From contig DASXYG010000009.1 in the NCBI GenBank assembly GCA_036502625.1, forward strand, positions 1 through 52,714: a stretch of DNA of 52,714 bases, in the 5' to 3' direction. A model generated the notes under the pieces. The model was given only the letters and a program-made list of their open reading frames with translations, searched no databases and was not told where the DNA came from. The translations under genes were made by a program, and so were the position numbers. The stretch is from DASXYG01 sp036502625. Its GTDB lineage: Bacteria > Actinomycetota > Actinomycetes > Streptosporangiales > Streptosporangiaceae. This document shows positions 1 through 8,029 of the stretch, piece by piece; the stretch's first letter is position 1; every line of letters starts with the position of its first letter.

Positions 1-387
1 CGCGTACAGCAGGTTCAACGTGCCCACCACGTTGTTCGTCTGCGTGTACACCGCGTGCTTCCGGTCGATCATCGAATACGGCGCCGCACGCTGCTCCGCG
101 AAATGCACCACCGCGTCCGGACGGAAGTCACGCAGCGTGTCGTACGTGAACCCGGCGTCGGTCAGGTCGCCGACGTACGCGGTGATCGCGCGGCCGCTGG
201 CGGATTCCCAGGCGGCGACGCGGGACTGGAGCGACTCGATGGGGACCAGCGACTCGACGCCGAGCTCGAAGTCGTACTCGCGGCGGGCGAAGTTGTCCAC
301 GACGCCGACCTCGTGGCCGCGCTGCGACAGGTGCAGAGCGGTCGGCCAACCGAGGTAGCCGTCGCCACCCAGAACCAGGATCCTCAT
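1..387 (-). CDS. UDP-sulfoquinovose synthase-like NAD-dependent epimerase/dehydratase (partial, C-terminus beyond window)
   Basis: Reading leftward from the ATG at 387, 129 codons stay open to the window edge. The N-terminus has a Rossmann fold (GGDGYLGWPTALHL), followed by VVDNFARREYDFELG, then HFAEQRAAPYSMID and NNVVGTLNLLYA. This order and these motifs match plant SQD1, cyanobacterial SqdB and archaeal Agl3, which make UDP-sulfoquinovose from UDP-glucose and sulfite, more closely than GalE. The catalytic YxxxK lies beyond the edge. A GGAAGG Shine-Dalgarno sits 8 nt before the ATG. The product could feed sulfolipid or a sulfonated glycan, but no partner (SqdX-like transferase) is visible here. 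Confidence 0.8.
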   Translation of the reverse strand, partial: MRILVLGGDGYLGWPTALHLSQRGHEVGVVDNFARREYDFELGVESLVPIESLQSRVAAWESASGRAITAYVGDLTDAGFTYDTLRDFRPDAVVHFAEQRAAPYSMIDRKHAVYTQTNNVVGTLNLLYA

Positions 388-487
388 CCGTGCGTCCTTC
401 CGTCGCCGCCCCAGCCAACACTCAACTACACCAGCGCATTCTCAACAAATCCTGAGAGATGGGGACGGTCGACGCGATGATCGGCGG

Positions 488-1093
488 GTGCCGTTCAACC
501 ACAACGACCACTATCACCCGCTGCTGCTCGGGCTCGTGCCGCCGGGCGCCGAGCGCGCCCTCGACATCGGCTGCGGCACCGGCGGGTTCGCCCGCGCCCT
601 GGCCGCGCGCGGCCTCACGGTCGACGCCCTCGACGCGGACGAGGGGGTCATCGCGGCGGCGAAGGAGCAGTCGCCGCGCGGCGAGGTCCGCTACGCCGTG
701 GTCGACGTCGCGCACCGCCCGCCGCCGCCCGGCACGTATGACTTCATCTCGTGCGTCGCGAGCCTGCACCACATGGACTTCGACACGCTGGCGCCGCTGC
801 GCGACGCGCTGCGGCCCGGCGGCGTGCTCGCGGTGCTCGGCCTGAGCCGGGGCGGCTCCGGCCCCGGCTATTACGCCCGCCAGGCGCCGGTCGCCGCGCT
901 GAACCTGCTGATGCGCGCGGTGTACGCCGTACGCGACGCGCGTGCCGGGACGCCCGCACCGCTACGACCGCCGGTGCGCGACGCGGAGATGACGCTGGCG
1001 GAGATCCGCGTGCGCGCCGCCGCGCTGCTGCCCGGTTCCGTGGTCAGCCCGCGGCTGTTCTGGCGCTACGTCCTCGCCTACCGGCGCCCGTAG
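488..1093 (+). CDS. class I SAM-dependent methyltransferase
   Basis: This is a 201-aa protein with a Rossmann-like SAM-binding core. ALDIGCGTGGFARALA (motif I) is near residue 25, VDALDADEGVIAAA follows as motif II, and YDFISCVASLHHMD corresponds to motif IV. LRPGGVLAVLGL is the usual strand after the LRPGG turn. It resembles the UbiE/Tam-like group that methylates small molecules. The C-terminal third is variable, so the substrate cannot be read. The start is a GTG at 488 with no strong Shine-Dalgarno. It is divergent from the sulfoquinovose-synthase-like gene, with about 100 bp between them. Confidence 0.75.
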   Translation: MPFNHNDHYHPLLLGLVPPGAERALDIGCGTGGFARALAARGLTVDALDADEGVIAAAKEQSPRGEVRYAVVDVAHRPPPPGTYDFISCVASLHHMDFDTLAPLRDALRPGGVLAVLGLSRGGSGPGYYARQAPVAALNLLMRAVYAVRDARAGTPAPLRPPVRDAEMTLAEIRVRAAALLPGSVVSPRLFWRYVLAYRRP

Positions 1094-1132
1094 AGCGCGC
1101 CCCCTGTGTACGGGTTTGTCATAGCCACCGCC

Positions 1133-1138
1133 TAAGGT
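1133..1138 (+). promoter_or_regulatory. -10 box of a leaderless promoter for the cysteine desulfurase-like gene
   Basis: TAAGGT lies 7 nt before the ATG at 1146, so transcription would begin at or next to the A of the start codon. No Shine-Dalgarno is present. The same geometry recurs at many starts in this window. Confidence 0.5.
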
Positions 1139-1145
1139 CGTCGGC

Positions 1146-2381
1146 ATGGCTTTCGACGTCGCCCAGGTGCGGGCGCTGTACCCGGCGCTCGCCAACGGCA
1201 GCGCGTTCCTCGACGGCGCCGCGGGAACGCAGGTGCCGCGCGCGGTGATCGATGCGATCTCCGATGCCTACAAGCGCGGCATCGGCAACTCCGGCGGGGT
1301 GTTCCGCGCCAGCGAGCGCAGCGGCGAGATCACCGCCGCGGCCCGCGCGGCCGTGGCCGACCTCGTGGGCGGCGTCCCGTCCGGCGTGGTCCTCGGGCCG
1401 AACATGACGACGCTGACGTACCGCTTCGCGCAGACCCTCGGGCAGACGTGGGCCGCGGGCGATGAAGTGGTCGTCTCCCGGCTCGACCACGACGCCAACG
1501 TGCGGCCGTGGGTGCAGGCGGCCGAGCGCGCGGGCGCCCGCGTCGTGTGGGCCGAGATCGACCCGGCCACCGGCGAGCTCCCCGCCGAGCAGTACGCCCG
1601 GCTGCTGTCCGACCGCACCCGCCTGGTCGCGGTGACGGCCGCGAGCAACATCCTCGGCACCCGGCCCGACGTCCCGGCCATCACCGCCGCGGCGCACGCG
1701 GCCGGCGCGCTCGTCTACGTCGACGGCGTCCACGCCACGCCGCACGGCCCGGTCGACATCGCCGCCCTCGGCGCCGACTTCTACGCCACGAGCGCGTACA
1801 AATGGTCCGGGCCGCACATCGGGGCGGTCATCGCCGCCCCGGCGCGCCTGGAGGAGCTGCGCCCGGAGAAGCTGCTCCCCGCGCCGGACGACGTGCCGTC
1901 CCGCTTCGAGACCGGCACCCCGCCGTACGCCGACCTCGCCGGCGTGGCCGCCGCGGTCGACCACCTCGCCGGCCTCGACCCCGAGGCGGCGGGCGACCGC
2001 CGGGCGCGCATCGTCGCGTCGATGACCGCCGTGCGCACCTACGAGGAGACGCTGTTCGCCGACCTCTGGCGGCGGCTGACCGCCCTGCCCGGCGTCACGG
2101 CGTACGGCCCCGGCTACGGCCGCACCGCGTACGACGGCGGCGCCGCCCGCACCGCCACGGCCTACTTCACCCTCGCGGGCCGCACCCCGCGCCAGGTCAC
2201 CGAGCACCTGGCCGCCCGCAAGATCAACGCGTGGGACGGCCACAACTACGCCTGGGAGACCACCGGCGTGCTGGGCCTGCGCGACTCCGGCGGCGCCGTC
2301 CGCGTCGGCCTCGCCCACTACAACGACCGCCGCGAGGTCGACCGCCTGATCACCGCCCTGACTGAGCTCACCGGCCCCTGA
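1146..2381 (+). CDS. cysteine desulfurase-like class V aminotransferase
   Basis: This is a 411-aa fold-type I PLP enzyme. The N-terminus (FLDGAAGTQVP) is the usual class V opening. SRLDHDANVRPW, the VYVDGVHATPHG strand and TSAYKWSGPHIG (Schiff-base Lys219) follow in the correct order. It resembles the SufS/CsdA relatives grouped as the VC1184 family. These are often annotated as cysteine desulfurase, although they are not linked to suf genes and their sulfur-transfer role is unproven. No suf or isc gene is nearby. The start is supported by a -10 box 7 nt upstream. Confidence 0.8.
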   Translation: MAFDVAQVRALYPALANGSAFLDGAAGTQVPRAVIDAISDAYKRGIGNSGGVFRASERSGEITAAARAAVADLVGGVPSGVVLGPNMTTLTYRFAQTLGQTWAAGDEVVVSRLDHDANVRPWVQAAERAGARVVWAEIDPATGELPAEQYARLLSDRTRLVAVTAASNILGTRPDVPAITAAAHAAGALVYVDGVHATPHGPVDIAALGADFYATSAYKWSGPHIGAVIAAPARLEELRPEKLLPAPDDVPSRFETGTPPYADLAGVAAAVDHLAGLDPEAAGDRRARIVASMTAVRTYEETLFADLWRRLTALPGVTAYGPGYGRTAYDGGAARTATAYFTLAGRTPRQVTEHLAARKINAWDGHNYAWETTGVLGLRDSGGAVRVGLAHYNDRREVDRLITALTELTGP

Positions 2382-2431
2382 CCTCGGCGCTCCCCCGCCC
2401 GCGCCGTACGAAGACCCCCGGAGAAAACCGG

Positions 2432-2459
2432 TTGCCGGGGCGATCTTGGGCGGTATATG
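2432..2459 (+). promoter_or_regulatory. possible promoter of the MFS exporter gene
   Basis: TTGCCG at 2432-2437 and TATATG at 2454-2459 are separated by 16 bp in the 104-bp gap before the transporter gene. TATATG stands out in a very GC-rich background. This is a pattern match only. Confidence 0.3.
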
Positions 2460-2485
2460 TCTGGCGTGACGGCGAGGGGGCGGGT

Positions 2486-4042
2486 GTGAACAGCGGGGCG
2501 CGGGCGTGGGCCGGTCTTGGTGTGCTGGTGCTGCCGGTGCTGCTGATCTCGGTCGACATGACCGTGCTCGGCTTCGCCGTGCCGACGCTCACGGAGGATC
2601 TGAAGCCGGACGCCGCCGAGCTGCTGTGGATCGTCGACATCTACTCGTTCGTCCTCGCCGGGCTGCTCGTCACGATGGGCACGCTCGGCGACCGCATCGG
2701 GCGGCGGAAGCTGCTGATGTTCGGCGCGCTCGGGTTCGGCATCGCGTCGGCGGTCGCCGCGTACGCGCCGTCGCCGGGCATCCTGATCGCGGCGCGCGCG
2801 CTGCTCGGCGTGGCGGGCGCGACGCTCATGCCGTCGACGCTGTCGCTGCTGCGCAACCTCTTCCCCGACCCCCGCCGCCGGCTCGTGGCGATCGCGGTGT
2901 GGGCCGCGGCGTTCTCCGCCGGTTCCGCGCTCGGCCCGATCCTCGGCGGCTGGCTGCTCGAACACTTCTGGTGGGGCTCGGTCTTCCTGATCAACCTGCC
3001 GGTCGTGGTGCTGATCCTGGTGCTGGCGCCGCTGCTGATGGGCGAGTCGCGCGACCCGCGGCCCGGCCGGTTCGACCCCCTGAGCGTGGTGCTGTCGATG
3101 GCCGCGGTGCTGCCCGCGGTGTACGGCATCAAGCAGGTGGCCGCGCACGGCTTCGCCGCCGTCCCGATCGTGGCGTTCGTCGTGGGCATCACGCTCGGCG
3201 TGGTCTTCGTCCGCCGCCAGTTGCGCCTCGCGGACCCGATGATCGACGTACGGCTGTTCGGCATCCGGTCGTTCTCGGTCGCCGTCAGCACCAACCTGAT
3301 GATCGTCTTCGGGCTGTCGGCCGCGCTGTTCTTCCTCACGCAGTACCTCCAGCTCGCGCAGGGCGTGCCGCCGATGCAGGCCGGGTTCCTGCTGCTGCCG
3401 GGGCTCGTGCTGTCGGTGGCGGCGCACTTCGTCGCGGTGGCGCTGGCCCGCAGGTTCAGCATGCGCGCGGTGATCACCGGCGGGCTGCTGGTGCTGACGG
3501 CCGGATTCATCGCGATGACCCGGCTGCCCACGGACGACGGCCGGCTCGCCGTGGTGGTCGCGTTCGCGCTGTTCGGCTCGGGCGTCGGGGTGACCGACAC
3601 GCTGACCAACAACGCGATCCTCACCGCCGCGCCGCCGGAGCGCGCGGGCGCCGCGTCGGCGATCTCCGAGACCGCGTACGAACTGGGCGGCGCGCTCGGC
3701 GTCGCGGTGCTCGGCAGCCTCCAGACCGCGCTCTACCGCGGCCGCCTCCCGGACGTCCCCGGGGTGCCGGCCACCGCGATGACGGCGGCGCGCGAGACGC
3801 TCGGCGGCGCCGCAGAGGCCGCGTCGCACCTGTCCGCCGAGGCGGGCCGCGCGCTGATGGCGGCCGCGCGCGCCGCGTTCACCACCGGGCTGCACGTCAC
3901 GAGCGCGGTCGGCGCCGTCCTCGTGCTGGCCGCGGCGCTGCAGGCGGCCCTGGTGCTGCGCGAGCCGGCCGTCGTCCACGCCGACGAGGCCGCCGCGCCC
4001 GGGGGCGAGTCCGGCGAGGATCATCGCGCACATCGCGGCTGA
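2486..4042 (+). CDS. MFS drug exporter, DHA2 (14-TM) family
   Basis: This 518-aa integral membrane protein belongs to the QacA/SmvA/LfrA-type proton-coupled exporters. The first helix ends in LLISVDMTVLGFAVPTL, which matches motif D1 of DHA2 (an acidic residue in TM1). GTLGDRIGRRKLLMFGAL is the conserved MFS loop 2-3 signature, and ALLGVAGATLMPSTLSLL is helix 4. About fourteen hydrophobic segments can be counted. The GTG at 2486 is preferred because GAGGGGG lies 6 nt upstream and the reading begins just before TM1; an ATG at 2432 would add a charged, non-conserved tail. The substrate is likely an amphipathic cation or antibiotic. No regulator gene is adjacent. Confidence 0.85.
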   Translation: MNSGARAWAGLGVLVLPVLLISVDMTVLGFAVPTLTEDLKPDAAELLWIVDIYSFVLAGLLVTMGTLGDRIGRRKLLMFGALGFGIASAVAAYAPSPGILIAARALLGVAGATLMPSTLSLLRNLFPDPRRRLVAIAVWAAAFSAGSALGPILGGWLLEHFWWGSVFLINLPVVVLILVLAPLLMGESRDPRPGRFDPLSVVLSMAAVLPAVYGIKQVAAHGFAAVPIVAFVVGITLGVVFVRRQLRLADPMIDVRLFGIRSFSVAVSTNLMIVFGLSAALFFLTQYLQLAQGVPPMQAGFLLLPGLVLSVAAHFVAVALARRFSMRAVITGGLLVLTAGFIAMTRLPTDDGRLAVVVAFALFGSGVGVTDTLTNNAILTAAPPERAGAASAISETAYELGGALGVAVLGSLQTALYRGRLPDVPGVPATAMTAARETLGGAAEAASHLSAEAGRALMAAARAAFTTGLHVTSAVGAVLVLAAALQAALVLREPAVVHADEAAAPGGESGEDHRAHRG

Positions 4043-4381
4043 CCTCCGCAAGGGCGTGCGCCCTGCCGGATGCGGACACCCGCGCACCCGACGTGACCCG
4101 TCGGTAACATCGGCGCAGCTCGGACCGCCGCCGGCGCCGCGCACCCCCGCCGACCCGGCGTTCTGACAGATCTTGACGAACCCGCTGTCAAACCGGCGGG
4201 CCTTACGACCGGCGACGATCAGCGATAGACCCGTGTCTGTCCGGAAACGCCGAGCTCGTCCCGTCCCCCACCAAAGCCTTCGAAGTGCGCGACCACGCAC
4301 GTGGGCACCCCGCTCGTCCACGGGGGTCTCGCAACCGCGGCTGGGAGCCGGCGTACCTGCACGATCTGCGGGAGGTACATG
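4043..4381. other. intergenic region with no gene recognised
   Basis: These 339 bases lie between the MFS gene and the protease gene. Composition drops slightly in GC around 4160-4235. An inverted repeat TGACAG-N15-CTGTCA (4164-4169 / 4185-4190) and a short AGAC-CCGT-GTCT hairpin near 4226 are the only structures noticed. Open frames here lack any family pattern. The protease promoter probably lies in this stretch, but I could not fix a convincing -35/-10 pair. Confidence 0.4.
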
Positions 4382-5533
4382 ATGAGACCCAAAGTCGCGG
4401 TCGGAGCCGCCGGTGCGGCGGGCGCGGTGATCATCGCCGTCGCCCTGGCCGGCCCGGCGACCGCCCATCAGGCGGCGCCCCAGGCGCCGTCCGGGCCCAA
4501 GGTCGCGACCGGAATGATGCACGCGATGCAGCGCGACCTGGGCCTGACGCCGGCGCAGGCGAAGACCCGAATGGCGCACGAGGCCGCCGCGAACACCGCC
4601 GACACGACGCTGCGCAAGCGGCTCGGCAAGCGGTTCGGCGGCGCCTTCTACGACGCGTCGAGCGGCAAGCTGGTCGTCGGCGTCACGCGCGCCGCCGACG
4701 CCGCCGCCGTCCGCGCCGCGGGCGCCCGCCCGGTCACGGCGACGTACTCCGAGACGTCGCTGAACTCCGGGAAGAACCGGCTGGACAAGGTGCGGAAGTC
4801 CGCGCCGAAGTCCGTCGCCGCCTGGTTCACCGACGTGAAGACGAACCGGCTGGTCGTCACCGCCAAGCGCGGCGCCGACCTGGCCAAGGTCCGCCGGTTC
4901 GCGGCCGAGTCGGGCACGTCCGCGGTCACCGTGCGCCAGGTCGGCGCGACCGCGCGCCCGCTCGACGACGTCGTCGGCGGCCACGCCTGGTACGGCACCG
5001 GCTTCCGCTGCTCCGTCGGGTTCAGCGCGAAGGGCTCCGACGGGAACTACATGGTCTCCGCGGGCCACTGCACCGGCGAGGGCGGCAACGCCTACGGCGA
5101 CGAGGCCAACCAGAACCTGATGGGCCCGATGTCGGGCAACATCAACGCGAACGGCGACTACGGCTTCGTGAAGCTGGAGTCGTCGTGGACCCCGACCGCG
5201 AAGGTCGAGGGCAGCGACCAGGACGTCGCGGGCGCGAAGGCCTCGGCCGTCGGCGCCTCGGTCTGTCGCTCCGGTTCCACCACGAACTGGCACTGCGGCA
5301 CGGTCCAGGAGCTGAACGCCTCGGTCCAGTACCCGGACGTCACGGTCACCGGCCTCACCGGTACCAACGTGTGCGCCGAGCCCGGCGACTCCGGCGGCGC
5401 GTTCATCGCCGCCGACCAGGCGCAGGGCGTGACGTCCGGCGGCTCGGGCGACTGCACCGCCGGCGGCACGACGTACTTCCAGCCCATCCAGGAGGCGCTC
5501 GACGCGAAGAACTTGACATTGACGACAGGCTGA
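4382..5533 (+). CDS. secreted S1 family (S1E, alpha-lytic/streptogrisin-type) serine protease with pro-domain
   Basis: This is a 383-aa preproprotein. Residues 1 to about 30 form a Sec-type signal peptide ending in ATA. About 160 residues of pro-domain follow, with the repeated alpha-lytic-protease pro-region pattern (DVKTNRLVVTAKRGADLAKV). The mature domain carries the triad His229 (SAGHCTG), Asp259 (NGDYGFV) and Ser337 (EPGDSGGAF), with paired cysteines around the histidine loop, SVCRSGSTTNWHCG and the active-site loop. The pro-domain in this family acts as a folding chaperone and inhibitor. The ATG at 4382 is chosen over 4379 because GGAGG at 4371-4375 is 6 nt away. A very strong hairpin terminator follows. 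Confidence 0.9.
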   Translation: MRPKVAVGAAGAAGAVIIAVALAGPATAHQAAPQAPSGPKVATGMMHAMQRDLGLTPAQAKTRMAHEAAANTADTTLRKRLGKRFGGAFYDASSGKLVVGVTRAADAAAVRAAGARPVTATYSETSLNSGKNRLDKVRKSAPKSVAAWFTDVKTNRLVVTAKRGADLAKVRRFAAESGTSAVTVRQVGATARPLDDVVGGHAWYGTGFRCSVGFSAKGSDGNYMVSAGHCTGEGGNAYGDEANQNLMGPMSGNINANGDYGFVKLESSWTPTAKVEGSDQDVAGAKASAVGASVCRSGSTTNWHCGTVQELNASVQYPDVTVTGLTGTNVCAEPGDSGGAFIAADQAQGVTSGGSGDCTAGGTTYFQPIQEALDAKNLTLTTG

Positions 5534-5566
5534 TGGATCAAGGAGATATCCGGAATCAGCCATAGT

Positions 5567-5605
5567 GCGAAGGTCCCCATGGAGGTGTTCCATGGGGACC
5601 TTCGC
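5567..5605 (+). terminator. strong hairpin terminator after the protease gene
   Basis: A perfect 17-bp stem (5567-5583 with 5589-5605) closes a 5-nt loop (GGTGT). There is no U-tract, as is common in actinomycetes. It starts 33 bp after the protease stop and isolates that gene from the acylase gene. Confidence 0.8.
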
Positions 5606-5632
5606 CTGTACGGCCAGGGAACCGCTGGCCAG

Positions 5633-7981
5633 ATGGGTGTGAGGATGCTCCGAAGACGACGGTCCAGACGCGGTGTGATCCTGGGGGTGACGCTGGCCAC
5701 AGCGCTCGCCCTCCCGTTCGTTCCCGGCCCCGCGCTCGCCGCGGGGGACCACGTACGGATCGGCGGCCTCGACAAGCCGGTCACCATCGACATCGACCAC
5801 TGGGGCGTGCCGCACATCTTCGCCCGCACCACCGGGGACGCGTTCCTCGCGCAGGGCTTCAACGCCGCGCGCGACCGGCTCTTCCAGATCGACCTGTGGC
5901 GGCGGCGCGGCCTCGGGCACCTGTCCTCGGCGTTCGGCAAGTCCTACGTCGCGCAGGACCGCGCGGCGCGGCTGTTCCTCTACCGCGGCGACATGAACAA
6001 GGAGTGGGCGTCGTACGGCCCGGACGCCAAGATGATCGCGACCCGCTTCACCAGCGGCGTCAACGCCTACATCGACTACCTGAAGCGGCACCCGGACCAG
6101 TTGCCGCCGGAGTTCAGGAAGCTGGACTACCAGCCGGAGAAGTGGAAGCCGGAGGACGTCGTACGGATCAGGACGCACGCGCTGGTCTCCGGCCTGGCCG
6201 AGGAGCTGGCGCGGGCGAAGCTGGCGTGCGCCAAGCGGATGGACCTCGACCCGCTGCGCATCAAGCTCCAGCCCGCGCACACCGCGAAGGTGCCCGCCGG
6301 GCTCGACCCCTGCCTCCCCAAGGACGTCGCGAACGTCTACGACCTGGCCACCGAGCCGGTCTCGTTCACCGGTGACGCCAAGAAGCCGCTGGCCTTCACC
6401 CGCTCCCCCGTGTTCACCGGCGAGGGCAGCAACAACTGGACGATCTCCCCGAAGAGGTCCGCCACCGGCCGGCCGATCCTCGCCAACGACCCGCACCGTA
6501 CGCAGCAGACCCCGTCGCTGCGCTACATCGCCCAGCTCTCCGCGCCCGGCATGGACGTCATCGGCGCCGGCGAACCCGCGCTGCCCGGCATCTCCATCGG
6601 CCACAACGACTCCATCGCGTTCGGCCTCACGGTCTTCGGCATCGACGCGCAGGACCTGTACGTCTACGACCTGAACGCGGACAACACGGCGTACCGCTAC
6701 AAGGGCGGCTGGGAGAAGTTCCAGAACGCGACCACCGACGTGCCGGTGCGCGGCCAGGCGACGAGCCGCCAGACGCTGACCTACACCCGGCACGGCCCGG
6801 TGATCTACGTGGACGCCGCGAAGCACAAGGCGTACGCGGTGCGCAGCACCTGGTCGCTGCCCGGCACCTCGGCGTACTTCGCCAGCATCGGCTACATGCG
6901 CGCGACGAACTGGTCGGGCTTCCGCGACGCGCTCACCCACTGGGGGGCGCCCGGCGAGAACCAGGTGTACGCGGACACCAAGGGCAACATCGGCTGGCAG
7001 CCGTCCGGGTTCGCGCCCATGCGGTCCGGCTACGACGGGCTGCTCCCGGTGCCGGGCGACGGCCGCTACGACTGGAAGGGCGTGCAGAACGCCTCGACGC
7101 TGCCGCACGTCCTCAACCCGAAGCAGGGCTTCTTCGCCACCGCGAACCAGTACAACCTGCCGAAGGGGTGGCCGGCGGACAAGGTCACGTCGTACGAGTG
7201 GTCCGACCCGTCACGGCACGACCGCATCGACGAGTCCGTCTCGGCGCCCGGCCGCCGCACCCTGGGCGACTCGGAGCGGCTGCAGAACGACGTCGTGGAC
7301 GTACGGGCGCGCGCCGTCGCCGCGCACCTGAAGGGGCTGAGCTCCGCCGATCCCGACACCGCGGCCGCGCTGCGGCTGATGCGCGGCTGGAACGGCGCCG
7401 AGCCGCTGGGGTCGGTGCCCGCGACGGTGTACCTGTCGTACTGGCAGACACGGCTCAACACGGCCGTGAAGACCGCCCTGGCCCCCGACGACGGCGGGCT
7501 GCTGAGCCAGATGGACTGGCTGGTGCTGCTCGACGTCCTGAACAACCCGGACCACTGGCTCGGGTCCGGTGGCGCGGCCGAGCGGGACGCCCTGCTGCTG
7601 AGCACCCTGCGGGACGCCTACCGCGCGGCCCGTACGGACCTGGGCGCCGACACCGCGAAGTGGGGCTTCACCGGCAGCCAGCGCACCATGCCGCACCCGA
7701 TGGGCACGCTGGACCCGTCGCTGAACGTCGGCCCGTACGCCATCCCCGGCTCGGCGACCAGCCCGATCGCCACCGGAAACGCGTCGTACCGGCAGGTCAT
7801 CGACGTCGGCAAGTGGGACGACTCGAAGACGATCAACAACCCGGGCCAGTCGGGCGACCCGGCGAGCCCGCACTACAAGGACCTCGCGGGCATGTGGTCG
7901 ACCGGTACGTACTTCCCGATGCTGTACAGCCGGGCGGCGGTCGAGCGGAACACCGAGCGCCGCATCGTCCTGACGCCCTAG
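5633..7981 (+). CDS. secreted penicillin acylase family (S45) Ntn hydrolase
   Basis: This is a 782-aa protein with an Arg-rich Sec signal (RRRRSRRG, then a hydrophobic stretch ending PALAA). The alpha-chain motif IDIDHWGVPHIFA and NAARDRLFQIDLWRRRGLG precede a spacer region and the autocleavage site GEGSNNW, with Ser266 as the predicted N-terminal nucleophile of the beta chain. LANDPH and GAGEPALPGISIGHND follow as in aculeacin A, AHL and penicillin acylases. The substrate is not deducible; lipopeptide or acyl-homoserine-lactone deacylation are typical for relatives. Start choice is uncertain: 5633 has AGGGA 12 nt upstream, while GTG 5639 and ATG 5645 are alternatives. All of them lie after the terminator hairpin. 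Confidence 0.85.
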   Translation: MGVRMLRRRRSRRGVILGVTLATALALPFVPGPALAAGDHVRIGGLDKPVTIDIDHWGVPHIFARTTGDAFLAQGFNAARDRLFQIDLWRRRGLGHLSSAFGKSYVAQDRAARLFLYRGDMNKEWASYGPDAKMIATRFTSGVNAYIDYLKRHPDQLPPEFRKLDYQPEKWKPEDVVRIRTHALVSGLAEELARAKLACAKRMDLDPLRIKLQPAHTAKVPAGLDPCLPKDVANVYDLATEPVSFTGDAKKPLAFTRSPVFTGEGSNNWTISPKRSATGRPILANDPHRTQQTPSLRYIAQLSAPGMDVIGAGEPALPGISIGHNDSIAFGLTVFGIDAQDLYVYDLNADNTAYRYKGGWEKFQNATTDVPVRGQATSRQTLTYTRHGPVIYVDAAKHKAYAVRSTWSLPGTSAYFASIGYMRATNWSGFRDALTHWGAPGENQVYADTKGNIGWQPSGFAPMRSGYDGLLPVPGDGRYDWKGVQNASTLPHVLNPKQGFFATANQYNLPKGWPADKVTSYEWSDPSRHDRIDESVSAPGRRTLGDSERLQNDVVDVRARAVAAHLKGLSSADPDTAAALRLMRGWNGAEPLGSVPATVYLSYWQTRLNTAVKTALAPDDGGLLSQMDWLVLLDVLNNPDHWLGSGGAAERDALLLSTLRDAYRAARTDLGADTAKWGFTGSQRTMPHPMGTLDPSLNVGPYAIPGSATSPIATGNASYRQVIDVGKWDDSKTINNPGQSGDPASPHYKDLAGMWSTGTYFPMLYSRAAVERNTERRIVLTP

Positions 7982-7997
7982 CCCCGGTCCACCTGGT

Positions 7998-8029
7998 CGC
8001 CTCCGCGCGGGTCAGCCCGCGCGGAGGCG
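7998..8029. terminator. bidirectional hairpin terminator
   Basis: A perfect 14-bp stem (7998-8011 with 8016-8029) closes a TCAG tetraloop. It lies between the convergent acylase and XRE-regulator genes, and the regulator's stop codon is in the loop. It should serve both genes. Confidence 0.75.

Noticed and set aside
4173..4382. A 69-aa open frame before the protease gene
   Set aside because: No family pattern, no ribosome-binding site and a composition like non-coding frames.
2318..7108. A 1596-codon open frame on the minus strand
   Set aside because: It is Arg/Gly/Val/His-rich and lies opposite three well-supported plus-strand genes; long antisense frames are expected at this GC content.
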